Positions 1 to 6,404 of a stretch of DNA of 15,660 nucleotides are shown one piece after another (the first letter of the stretch is position 1; each line of letters opens with the position of its first letter). Position numbers and translations under genes: made by a program. The DNA comes from Dehalococcoidia bacterium UBA2979 (GTDB lineage Bacteria; Chloroflexota; Dehalococcoidia; UBA2979). Location: assembly GCA_002348225.1 (NCBI GenBank), contig DEAP01000066.1:1-15660 (forward strand). The letters run 5' to 3'. The notes under the pieces were generated by a model that saw only the letters and a program-made list of their open reading frames with translations, was not told where the DNA came from and did not search any database.

Positions 1-126
1 GTTAGCAATAACGATATTCCACGAGTACTCAGGCTGACCGGCACACCAACCCTGCAGAGTACGTATGGACTGTTCCAGGATACCTTCTTCGTTATATACA
101 GGGATTACGAGTTCAACATTGGTCAT
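1..126 (-). CDS. Family 2 glycosyltransferase, N-terminal fragment (runs off the left edge)
   Basis: Only the first 42 codons are present; the gene continues leftward outside the window. The translation begins MTNVELVIPVYNEEGILEQS, where VIPVYNEE is the classic first beta strand and nucleotide-sugar-binding loop of GT-A fold family 2 glycosyltransferases. The fragment ends in WNIVIAN, matching the strand that normally leads into an NNGSTD motif. Such enzymes transfer sugars from nucleotide or polyprenyl donors, often at the membrane, but the acceptor cannot be told from this piece. The start ATG (124-126) has AGGAAT upstream on the minus strand and follows the stop of the c-di-AMP receptor gene by 12 bases, so the two are probably co-transcribed. 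The family call is firm; the substrate is unknown. Confidence 0.8.
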   Translation of the reverse strand, partial: MTNVELVIPVYNEEGILEQSIRTLQGWCAGQPEYSWNIVIAN

Positions 127-138
127 GATGTGGTATTC

Positions 139-471
139 CTAGATTGCGCCAAACGCCTCTAGTGGGACTACGAAAACCACTACTCCGCCGACACGAATAT
201 CAATCATCTGTGTACTGGGGAGATCTGGTTCCGAAGTAAATGGCAAGCTCGATGCTGGGACCGACTCTACGGTTTCAGGAAAATGCTTGCGGAGCAAACT
301 AATTAAATCACCGAGCTGCAATTCATCAACTGCCGAGAAAATAGTGGAGGATCCCTTTCCTAAGAAGCCGCCACTTGAACTAATCTTGGTGGAGTGGAAA
401 TCAGCGTCCGACAACATTTTTGACAACCTGTCGGAATCATCACGCGGCACAATTATGATGCAAAGCTTCAT
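139..471 (-). CDS. darA: Cyclic-di-AMP receptor, PII-like (DarA/PstA/YaaQ family)
   Basis: This 110-residue protein matches the small PII-like receptors that bind cyclic di-AMP as trimers. Visible family features are the N-terminal strand MKLCIIIVPRDDSDRL, the ligand-loop stretch TKISSSGGFLGKG (residues 28-40), and the C-terminal strand VGGVVVFVVPLEAF (about 94-107), which corresponds to the VGGATVFV end of the family. An upstream in-frame ATG at 505-507 would add 12 residues. I prefer the ATG at 469-471 because it matches the family N-terminus and has GGGA about 5 bases upstream. It lies 56 bases downstream of the alcohol dehydrogenase and directly ahead of a glycosyltransferase gene. Cyclic di-AMP commonly links osmotic and cell-wall control; which partner this receptor acts on cannot be seen. 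Confidence 0.88.
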   Translation of the reverse strand: MKLCIIIVPRDDSDRLSKMLSDADFHSTKISSSGGFLGKGSSTIFSAVDELQLGDLISLLRKHFPETVESVPASSLPFTSEPDLPSTQMIDIRVGGVVVFVVPLEAFGAI

Positions 472-527
472 AATTTTCCCACTCATCGGGAATTGTTGAT
501 CTAACATTTTGCGTGCCGCCTTAGGTC

Positions 528-1610
528 TTAAGTGCCTTTGTATATCATGATGCTGCGACCGGATATATTCCCGGATTCAAGTGCTTCGATGCCTTCGTTT
601 ATTGAGTCGAGGCCATCATATTTTACACTGATCATTTTCTCCAGTGGAAGGGCGCCTTGTTTGTACCAGTCGATATATTGTTTGAAGTCGGTCATCGGGT
701 GACTGGATCCGCCGAGAGAACCGATATAATTCCGTTCACCCGTAAGCAATGCGCGAGCATCGATTGTCGCGTCGGTTTGTGGGACTCCGATTAGTACAGC
801 AGTACCACCTCTGTCGCCTGCACCAAGTACACCGGCCCTGACCGTATTTAGTATTTGCCGCATAGTGATCTCATAACCTATTGCATCAAAGGCAAAGTCA
901 GTTCCTCCACCGGTCAGTTCGACGATTGCCTCAACCGGATCAACCTCTGAGGCATTTATAGTGTCAGTTGCACCAAATTCTTTGGCAAACTCTAGCTTCT
1001 CGTCTGATAGGTCGACGGCAAAGATGCGTGAAGCATCTGCTATTTTGGCCCCCGCAATTGCATTTATCCCAACACCACCAACACCATAAATGGCCACGGT
1101 CGACCCAGCGGGCACTTTTGCTGATCCGAGTACTGCGCCTACACCCGTGACAGTCGCACAGCCCACGATGGCAGTGACGTCTGTGTCGACGTCTTCGTCG
1201 AGTGGAAGAACCATTTGCTGATGAGCTAAAACATGCTCTGCCCAGGTATATATGTTTGGTCCGTTTTGTTCCTCTCCGTCTAAGGACCACGAAGTTCGAG
1301 AAAAGTTTCTGTCACGGCCTGTCTCTGTGGTGACATCACGTGGCACCCAAGTCAACATCACCCGTTGTCCTTCACGGACATGAGTTACTTCGGTTCCGAG
1401 GGCTATCACTTGCCCAGTAGCTTCATGCCCCATTAACGCTGGGGTGGGCGTGTCTGGATTGTGTATTTGATGCAGTTGACTATGACATATCCCCGAAGCA
1501 AACAGCTCCACTACAACTTCATTCGGTCCTGGATCAGGCAAGGATATTTCGGTTACATCTAATGGCTGGCCATGCTTCACATGCACCGCGGCACGGGTAG
1601 TAAATGGCAT
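528..1610 (-). CDS. Zinc-dependent alcohol dehydrogenase-like protein lacking structural-zinc cysteines
   Basis: This 360-residue medium-chain dehydrogenase would oxidise an alcohol or reduce an aldehyde with NAD(P). The catalytic zinc ligands are visible as Cys42 (GICHS), His62-Glu63 (GHEATG) and Cys151 (GCATVTGVG). The Rossmann-fold dinucleotide motif GVGGVG is at 176-181, and the downstream Asp in FAVDLS suggests NAD preference. The GCATVTGVGAV stretch is typical of the class III/formaldehyde dehydrogenase-like branch. The loop between about 85 and 135, which in that branch normally holds four cysteines binding a structural zinc, has none and reads as a Thr/Arg/Asp-rich substitute. GGGGAG lies 8 bases before the ATG. 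It is the first gene of a leftward set with the c-di-AMP receptor and is divergent from dapA. The substrate is unknown. Confidence 0.87.
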   Translation of the reverse strand: MPFTTRAAVHVKHGQPLDVTEISLPDPGPNEVVVELFASGICHSQLHQIHNPDTPTPALMGHEATGQVIALGTEVTHVREGQRVMLTWVPRDVTTETGRDRNFSRTSWSLDGEEQNGPNIYTWAEHVLAHQQMVLPLDEDVDTDVTAIVGCATVTGVGAVLGSAKVPAGSTVAIYGVGGVGINAIAGAKIADASRIFAVDLSDEKLEFAKEFGATDTINASEVDPVEAIVELTGGGTDFAFDAIGYEITMRQILNTVRAGVLGAGDRGGTAVLIGVPQTDATIDARALLTGERNYIGSLGGSSHPMTDFKQYIDWYKQGALPLEKMISVKYDGLDSINEGIEALESGNISGRSIMIYKGT

Positions 1611-1627
1611 AATGGTCTCTCCCCTCG

Positions 1628-1646
1628 TAGGGCTATATTTGCCCTA
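1628..1646. promoter_or_regulatory. Inverted repeat, TAGGGC-N7-GCCCTA
   Basis: Perfect 6-bp arms with a 7-base AT-rich spacer. It lies 18 bases upstream of the alcohol dehydrogenase ATG and just outside its Shine-Dalgarno sequence. It could be an operator or a leader hairpin for that gene. The symmetry is seen directly; the function is inference. Confidence 0.4.
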
Positions 1647-1659
1647 GCTTCATCTAGAA

Positions 1660-1674
1660 CCATACACGGTATGG
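1660..1674. promoter_or_regulatory. Inverted repeat CCATACACGGTATGG, candidate operator
   Basis: A 15-base element with perfect 6-bp arms (CCATAC/GTATGG) and a 3-base centre, near the middle of the divergent region between the alcohol dehydrogenase and dapA. Its length and tight symmetry resemble the binding site of a dimeric repressor or activator. No regulator gene is present in the window. Confidence 0.42.
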
Positions 1675-1681
1675 AGTATGT

Positions 1682-1699
1682 TTGGCGGAGTATCGCCAA
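1682..1699. promoter_or_regulatory. Inverted repeat TTGGCG-N6-CGCCAA
   Basis: Perfect 6-bp arms separated by six bases, located about 90 bases upstream of the dapA start. There is no T-tract on either side, so it does not look like a terminator; an operator is more likely. No convincing -35/-10 pair for dapA was found in the rest of this region. Confidence 0.38.
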
Positions 1700-1790
1700 T
1701 TTTGGTAACGTTAAGGCATGATTATCTATGAGGAGTTAGAATACCGTAGGCTGATATAGCCATTTAAGGTTTATGCAAAAGGGGGTAAGT

Positions 1791-2681
1791 GTGGCTGCAG
1801 AGTTCGGCAGACTGATCACGGCGATGGTGACACCGATGGATGTCAATGGCGAAGTCGATCTTGAGCGTACTGGGGCTTTAGCAGCAGCTCTCGTTGAAGC
1901 AGGGACGCAGAGTATTGTTTCCACTGGCTCCACGGGCGAGGCGCCGTCTTTATCGGACGAAGAAACAGTAGCCGTGTGGCGTGCAACGAAATCAGCGGTA
2001 GGCTCTGATATAGCAGTAATAGCTGGTGCAACGAGCAACAATCATCGACGTTCTCTATTTCTCACTGAGAAGGCTGAAGAGCTTGGTCTCGATGGCGTTT
2101 TGCTAACGGCACCTGCATATTCCAAGCCCACGCAAGAGGGACTGATAGAGCACTTTAGGGCAATAGCAGACGCGACAACACTTCCGTGCATGCTTTACAA
2201 CATCCCTGGTCGAGCCGCGGTGAACATTTCCAGCGAAACCATTCTACGACTCGCAGAAGTTCCAAATATTGTAGGGGTCAAGGAGGCGTCTAATGATATG
2301 GAGCAAATCGGAGAAATCATTGCGGGGTCTCCTGATAATTTCAAAGTCTGGTCTGGAAACGACACTGACACGCTGATGGTTATGGCGATGGGCGGATATG
2401 GTGTTGTATCGGTCGCGGGACATATTGTGTCGCCTCAAATTCGACGTCAAATTGAGCTCTCGGTTGCTGGTAATTATGCCGGGGCAGCCGCGATCCATCA
2501 TGAGTTGATGCCGCTCATTAATATGCTATTCATAGAAAGCAATCCGATCCCGGTTAAGTATGCTTGTGAGGTCGCCGGCCTAACCGCCGGCCCAACACGA
2601 CTGCCTCTGACGAGTCTTTCAAGCATAGCCAAGGATCAGGTGGATCTTGAATTGGCTAAACATGAACTTGTCCTGGGGTAG
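1791..2681 (+). CDS. dapA: 4-hydroxy-tetrahydrodipicolinate synthase
   Basis: DapA condenses pyruvate with aspartate semialdehyde, the first step committed to diaminopimelate and lysine. The predicted cytoplasmic TIM-barrel enzyme has 296 residues from the GTG at 1791. An ATG at 1773 is also in frame, but AAAAGGGGG at 1777-1785 sits 5 bases before the GTG and would be wasted by the earlier start. Active-site residues line up with the E. coli enzyme at a constant offset of three: Lys164 in GVKEAS (Schiff base), Tyr136 and Arg141 in YNIPGR, and Tyr110 in PAYSKPTQEG. The usual first Thr of the GTTGE motif is Ser47 (GSTGE, 46-50), which keeps the hydroxyl. DapB lies two genes downstream, which favours DapA over related aldolases of the same family. 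Confidence 0.92.
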   Translation: MAAEFGRLITAMVTPMDVNGEVDLERTGALAAALVEAGTQSIVSTGSTGEAPSLSDEETVAVWRATKSAVGSDIAVIAGATSNNHRRSLFLTEKAEELGLDGVLLTAPAYSKPTQEGLIEHFRAIADATTLPCMLYNIPGRAAVNISSETILRLAEVPNIVGVKEASNDMEQIGEIIAGSPDNFKVWSGNDTDTLMVMAMGGYGVVSVAGHIVSPQIRRQIELSVAGNYAGAAAIHHELMPLINMLFIESNPIPVKYACEVAGLTAGPTRLPLTSLSSIAKDQVDLELAKHELVLG

Positions 2682-2708
2682 TTTGACCCACTTGAACAGG
2701 GCTTTGTG

Positions 2709-3368
2709 ATGCAACCTGATCGTGCACAAGCTCTTTTGTTCCCATACGTATCATCACCAAAACGGATATTTGAGGAACTTGTACTGACATTTCAATCGCT
2801 CGAGTCAGTAAAGAGGATCGCGATTGCTGGGTCATTGGCTGAAGGAAGCCATGATGGATACGATGAGATCCAATTAGTGGTGGAGGCCACAGATCCACTG
2901 TTAGTGGTTAATGCTTTGAACGATATTTTTCCGATTCGATATTTCAGGCCTTTTTCAGGTATGGATTTTCCTAGCGGGAGATTTTGGCTTCATGATGAGT
3001 CGCCATTTAACTTCGTAGCCATTGCATTCTATACCGGCGTTGACTTGGAAGAAGCGATACACAAAGGTAAGCTTGCCCATGGTGCGACCATAAGGGAAAT
3101 TCCATCGGGCACCAAAGGTGATTGGAGTCCATCGAGGCAATACAAGTTCCCGGATATTTCCAACGATGGTGAATTATCCAGACTTGTCGAACCAACTCTG
3201 TTTTCTATCCGGTCGGTGGTCAGAGACGGCGAGGAGTTAGAGGGGGTTATGGCAAACCTCACCGTACTGCAGCGAGGAAGGGTAAGCGGGCGTGTGAGTG
3301 ATGGATTAACCTTTCTAATCGACGAGATATCGGCGATGGTTTCCGAACTTGTCCGATTGAGGAAGTAG
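2709..3368 (+). CDS. Unrecognised protein with degenerate nucleotidyltransferase-like N-terminus
   Basis: I do not recognise a named family for this 219-residue protein. Residues 34-60 (VKRIAIAGSLAEGSHDGYDE, then IQLVV) resemble the first helix-strand unit of minimal nucleotidyltransferases, GS-x-A-x-G followed by a D-x-D strand. At the two metal-binding acidic positions the sequence reads E53-I-Q55, so one Asp is Glu and the other is Gln, and I see no obvious third carboxylate later. It may be a non-catalytic relative, or the similarity may be fortuitous. The rest is mixed alpha/beta with no membrane segment or signal peptide. ATG 2709 is preferred over GTG 2706 because AGGG (2698-2701) is 7 bases away. 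It lies between dapA and dapB with short gaps (27 and 34 bases), so it is probably co-expressed with them. Confidence 0.7.
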   Translation: MQPDRAQALLFPYVSSPKRIFEELVLTFQSLESVKRIAIAGSLAEGSHDGYDEIQLVVEATDPLLVVNALNDIFPIRYFRPFSGMDFPSGRFWLHDESPFNFVAIAFYTGVDLEEAIHKGKLAHGATIREIPSGTKGDWSPSRQYKFPDISNDGELSRLVEPTLFSIRSVVRDGEELEGVMANLTVLQRGRVSGRVSDGLTFLIDEISAMVSELVRLRK

Positions 3369-3402
3369 GCAGATAAGTGAACGGTTTTAATGGGAGCGAA
3401 TT

Positions 3403-4200
3403 GTGGCGAAACTAGTTATCAGCGGTGATGGAAAAATGGGGACTATGCTTGCTCAAGGCTTGGAGAAAGTCGATGGGTTCGAAGTTGTAGGCTTGGTGTC
3501 ACCACTCGCAGATTCTCCCGAAGGAACTTCGGAAGTTGTCGAAGGCAAGAGTATCCCTTGGTCGAAATTGCCACAACCGGTCATCGAAGCTACTAGACCA
3601 GATGTGTTGGTTGATTTTACCCATGCGGATTTCGCACCAGTAGTGATTGACGCTGCTGTCTCAAGCGGTGTGAGGCCTGTAGTAGGCACTTCGGGACTCG
3701 ATGACGAGTATTTGAAAGAGATGCGAGCGCTGTGTGAGTCAGCAGGTATTGGAGGCCTTTACGCCGCTAATTTCGCGATTGGAGCTGTGGTATTGCAGCA
3801 CTTGGCTAAAATCGCTTCTCGATTCTTTGAGAGAGCGGAATTGATCGAATTGCATCATGAAGGCAAAGTGGATGCTCCTTCGGGCACAGCATTGGCAATA
3901 GCAGAGGCAATGCGCACTGGGCGAGGTAGCGATTTTGAATTCAATAGGCCTCAGTTAACTCATATCGATGGGACCCGCTCGGGGGAATTATCCGGGATCG
4001 GGATTCACTCAATCCGGCTCCCGGGGTTCGTCGCTTCGCATGAGATAATCTTTGGTGATGTTGAACAGAAATTAACAATTAGGCATGATTCTATTGGAAG
4101 AGATTCTTTCCTTCCGGGCGTGACTCTCGGTGTTCAAGAGGTTCTAGCAAGCTCTGATTTCATCGTCGGTCTCGAGTCGATCATTGGCCTTGAGGGCTGA
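3403..4200 (+). CDS. dapB: 4-hydroxy-tetrahydrodipicolinate reductase
   Basis: DapB reduces the DapA product with NAD(P)H to tetrahydrodipicolinate, feeding diaminopimelate for peptidoglycan and lysine. The 265-residue length is normal. The nucleotide-binding loop is GDGKMG (8-13), with Asp9 in place of the more usual Ala of GAxGRMG. DFTHADF is at 71-77 and GTSG at 95-98. The catalytic and substrate-binding signature ELHHEGKVDAPSGTAL contains His151-His152, Lys155 and PSGT at 159-162. The GTG start has GGGAG (3392-3396) 6 bases upstream. It is third in the dapA-unknown-dapB run, and its stop is only 9 bases from the convergent gyrB stop. Confidence 0.95.
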   Translation: MAKLVISGDGKMGTMLAQGLEKVDGFEVVGLVSPLADSPEGTSEVVEGKSIPWSKLPQPVIEATRPDVLVDFTHADFAPVVIDAAVSSGVRPVVGTSGLDDEYLKEMRALCESAGIGGLYAANFAIGAVVLQHLAKIASRFFERAELIELHHEGKVDAPSGTALAIAEAMRTGRGSDFEFNRPQLTHIDGTRSGELSGIGIHSIRLPGFVASHEIIFGDVEQKLTIRHDSIGRDSFLPGVTLGVQEVLASSDFIVGLESIIGLEG

Positions 4201-4205
4201 TTATG

Positions 4206-4230
4206 AAAGCTAGATATCTAAGGTAGCTTC
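4206..4230. other. Inverted repeat between the convergent dapB and gyrB ends
   Basis: AAGCTA (4207-4212) pairs with TAGCTT (4224-4229), and the loop region holds the perfect palindrome TAGATATCTA (4211-4220), which includes the gyrB stop codon. It is AT-rich with no clear T-tract, so a bidirectional terminator is possible but weakly supported. Confidence 0.25.
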
Positions 4231-6255
4231 AGCGGCGTTTCTCATTATGAAAGCTTTACGTGGCGGTACTTCGGTTCCCATTAGCTCGTCAAACACGACG
4301 TTTGCCAATTCGGCATCTTGGACCTGGACTCTATTTAGTGATCGGGTTTCAGGATTTAGAGTAGTATCCCAGAGCTGTTCAGCATTCATTTCACCAAGGC
4401 CCTTATATCGCTGGAGATTCACCTTAGTATCTCCCTGCTGAGCAAGATAGTTATCTCGTTCTGCATTGGTCCATAACCATGATTTGGTGCGTCCGTGACT
4501 GGCCATGTAGAGCGGTGGCAAGGCGATGTACAAATATCCGTTTTCGATCAGTTCCGGCATATGCCTGAAGAAGAATGTGAGAAGGAGAGTTCGAATATGC
4601 GCTCCATCAACGTCAGCATCTGTCATGATGACGACCTTGTGGTACCTTAATTTATCGACGGCAAATTCATTCCCGAATCCAGTGCCAAGAGCAGTTATTA
4701 GGTTGCGGATTTGCTCGCTTTTGAGCATTTTGTCGAGTCGAGCCTTCTCAACATTTAGGACCTTCCCCCTGAGAGGAAGAACTGCTTGGGTGTGACGATC
4801 TCTAGCACTTTTGGCAGTGCCTCCCGCTGAGTTACCCTCGACGATATAAATTTCCGCTTGTTCTGGATCTTTTGTCGAGCAATCGGACAGCTTTCCAGGT
4901 AAATTTGACCCCTCAAGTAATCCTTTTCGCTGAACGAGATCGCGGGCTCGCCTAGCGGCTTCACGTGCCTGAGCAGCCCTTTGTGCCTTTTCAACAATTT
5001 TCCTTGCATGTGAAGGGTTTTGTTCTAGGTATGCTCTCAGGGAGTCGCTAATAGCTGACTCCACTAGGCCCTTGACCTCGGGATTTCCTAACTTCCCTTT
5101 GGTTTGCCCTTCGAACTGAGGGTTTGGGTGATAAACATGTATCACAGCTGTAAGACCTTCCCGCACGTCTTCCCCGGAGAGATTGCTGTCGCTTTCTTTG
5201 ATGATTTTTGCGGACTTCGCGTAATTGTTCAGAACTTTTGTTAGTACCGATCTAAATCCCGCAACATGCGATCCGCCATCGGCTGTCCTGATCACGTTTA
5301 CAAAGGAATGGACGGATTCATGGTGACTGTCGGTGTATTGCAGTGCGACTTCACACTCGACCTTATCTTTCTTACGGATAACTATTGGTTCCGGATGAAG
5401 TACCTGTCTTGCCGAAGTCATTTTTTGAACGAAAGCTTTGATTCCGGAATCGAAGTAGAACCAGCGCTCTTGCCCGCCATTTCTCCGGTCATTTATTCCA
5501 ATCCGTATTCGCCCGGTTAGGTAGGCCATCTCACGGAATCTAGCCGCTAGGGCTTCAAAGTCAAAGCCATCGACCGACATTATTGTATTCTCGTCTTCGC
5601 TGATGTCTTCTTCTAATACGGGTGCCGAAGTGGTGAATATTTCCGAGTCAGGAAGAAATCGAATGGTTGTCCCGCTTTCCGAGGATCCAGGGAGCGTTGG
5701 ATTTTTACGTTTTGTGAGTTTCGATGCAGCAATCCCACGTTCGTAACGCTGGTAATGGTTCGCCCCGTCTCGCCTGACCTCTACCTCAAGTTCCTCGGAC
5801 AGGGCGTTCACCACCGACGCCCCTACTCCGTGAAGCCCACCAGAGAACCGATACGCGCCTTCGTCATTTTCTGTTTGGTCACTATCATTATCCGAGTCTG
5901 GTTCAAATTTTCCGCCGGCGTGTAGAGTCGTGAGCACGGTTTCTACAGTAGAGAGACCAGTGCCTGGGTGCTTTTCTACCGGGATACCTCGACCATTGTC
6001 GATAACAACCACATGACCATCTTCTTCAATGATCACCTCTATTTGATCGCAATGACCCGCGAGCGCCTCGTCAATAGCATTATCGACTATCTCGTACACC
6101 AGATGATGAAGGCCAGTCTGTCCAGTACTTCCAATGTACATTCCGGGTCGCATTCGGACAGCTTCCAAGCCCTCAAGTATGCGGATATCCTTTGCGCCGT
6201 AGTCAGAAGTTTTTGCTTTCGCCGAGGTAGATTTTGCTTTTTTAGTAGTAACGAT
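4210..6255 (-). CDS. gyrB: DNA gyrase subunit B, with apparent ATC start
   Basis: This is the ATPase subunit of the type II topoisomerase that introduces negative supercoils, working with GyrA. Counting from the ATC at 6253-6255 the protein has 681 residues. Visible are the GHKL ATPase motifs (RPGMYIGST, EIVDNAIDEALAGH, DNGRGIPVE, GGLHGVGASVVNAL), the transducer, and the TOPRIM domain (EGNSAGGTAKSARDR, then IMTDADVDGAHIRTLLL), ending in RYKGLGEMNAEQLW. ParE is a weaker alternative. The first conventional start codon in frame is TTG at 6166-6168, which would cut off the conserved DIRILEG segment. The frame continues upstream to a TAG without ATG, GTG or TTG. ATC at 6253-6255 lies 7 bases after GGAG and gives a Lys/Ala/Thr-rich tail before DYGAKDIRILEGLEAVR. 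A one-base sequence error is the alternative. Confidence 0.93.
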   Translation of the reverse strand: MVTTKKAKSTSAKAKTSDYGAKDIRILEGLEAVRMRPGMYIGSTGQTGLHHLVYEIVDNAIDEALAGHCDQIEVIIEEDGHVVVIDNGRGIPVEKHPGTGLSTVETVLTTLHAGGKFEPDSDNDSDQTENDEGAYRFSGGLHGVGASVVNALSEELEVEVRRDGANHYQRYERGIAASKLTKRKNPTLPGSSESGTTIRFLPDSEIFTTSAPVLEEDISEDENTIMSVDGFDFEALAARFREMAYLTGRIRIGINDRRNGGQERWFYFDSGIKAFVQKMTSARQVLHPEPIVIRKKDKVECEVALQYTDSHHESVHSFVNVIRTADGGSHVAGFRSVLTKVLNNYAKSAKIIKESDSNLSGEDVREGLTAVIHVYHPNPQFEGQTKGKLGNPEVKGLVESAISDSLRAYLEQNPSHARKIVEKAQRAAQAREAARRARDLVQRKGLLEGSNLPGKLSDCSTKDPEQAEIYIVEGNSAGGTAKSARDRHTQAVLPLRGKVLNVEKARLDKMLKSEQIRNLITALGTGFGNEFAVDKLRYHKVVIMTDADVDGAHIRTLLLTFFFRHMPELIENGYLYIALPPLYMASHGRTKSWLWTNAERDNYLAQQGDTKVNLQRYKGLGEMNAEQLWDTTLNPETRSLNRVQVQDAELANVVFDELMGTEVPPRKAFIMRNAAEATLDI

Positions 6256-6262
6256 CAGTCCG

Positions 6263-6266
6263 CTCC
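6263..6266 (-). promoter_or_regulatory. gyrB Shine-Dalgarno GGAG, supporting the ATC start
   Basis: On the minus strand, GGAG is followed by seven bases and then ATC (6253-6255). Spacing to the adjacent in-frame CTG (6256-6258) is only 4 bases. No other purine-rich site precedes the TTG at 6168 in a helpful position, so this site decides the likely start. Confidence 0.5.
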
Positions 6267-6304
6267 AGTTCCAGAACGCCAGACCCCCGACGGCGCGTCG
6301 CTAC

Positions 6305-6324
6305 ATTTTAACACGGCTAGTGTT
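6305..6324 (-). promoter_or_regulatory. Probable gyrB promoter (extended -10) with overlapping inverted repeat
   Basis: On the minus strand TGTTAAAAT (6313 to 6305) is a good extended -10 element. No good -35 is visible at 16-18 bases, as expected when an extended -10 compensates. The inverted repeat AACAC-N5-GTGTT (6310-6324) overlaps it and could be an operator. The transcript would start about 40-45 bases upstream of the ATC codon. Confidence 0.45.
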
Positions 6325-6374
6325 TTCACACAGAGTAAAAGCAAGTTTCTGCTGTTAGGATCGGCAGATGGAGA

Positions 6375-6380
6375 TACAAT
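6375..6380 (+). promoter_or_regulatory. Candidate -10 (TACAAT) for the NHL-like gene
   Basis: TACAAT lies 25 bases before the ATG at 6405. At a 17-base spacing the -35 region is CTGTTA (6352-6357), a weak match. It points away from the gyrB promoter, giving a divergent pair. Confidence 0.35.
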
Positions 6381-6404
6381 CTAACGGTTATCTCTGGAGG
6401 CAGT

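Noticed and set aside
4201..4230. A rho-independent terminator between dapB and gyrB
   Set aside because: The inverted repeat is AT-rich with no T-tract after either arm; kept only as a low-confidence structural element.
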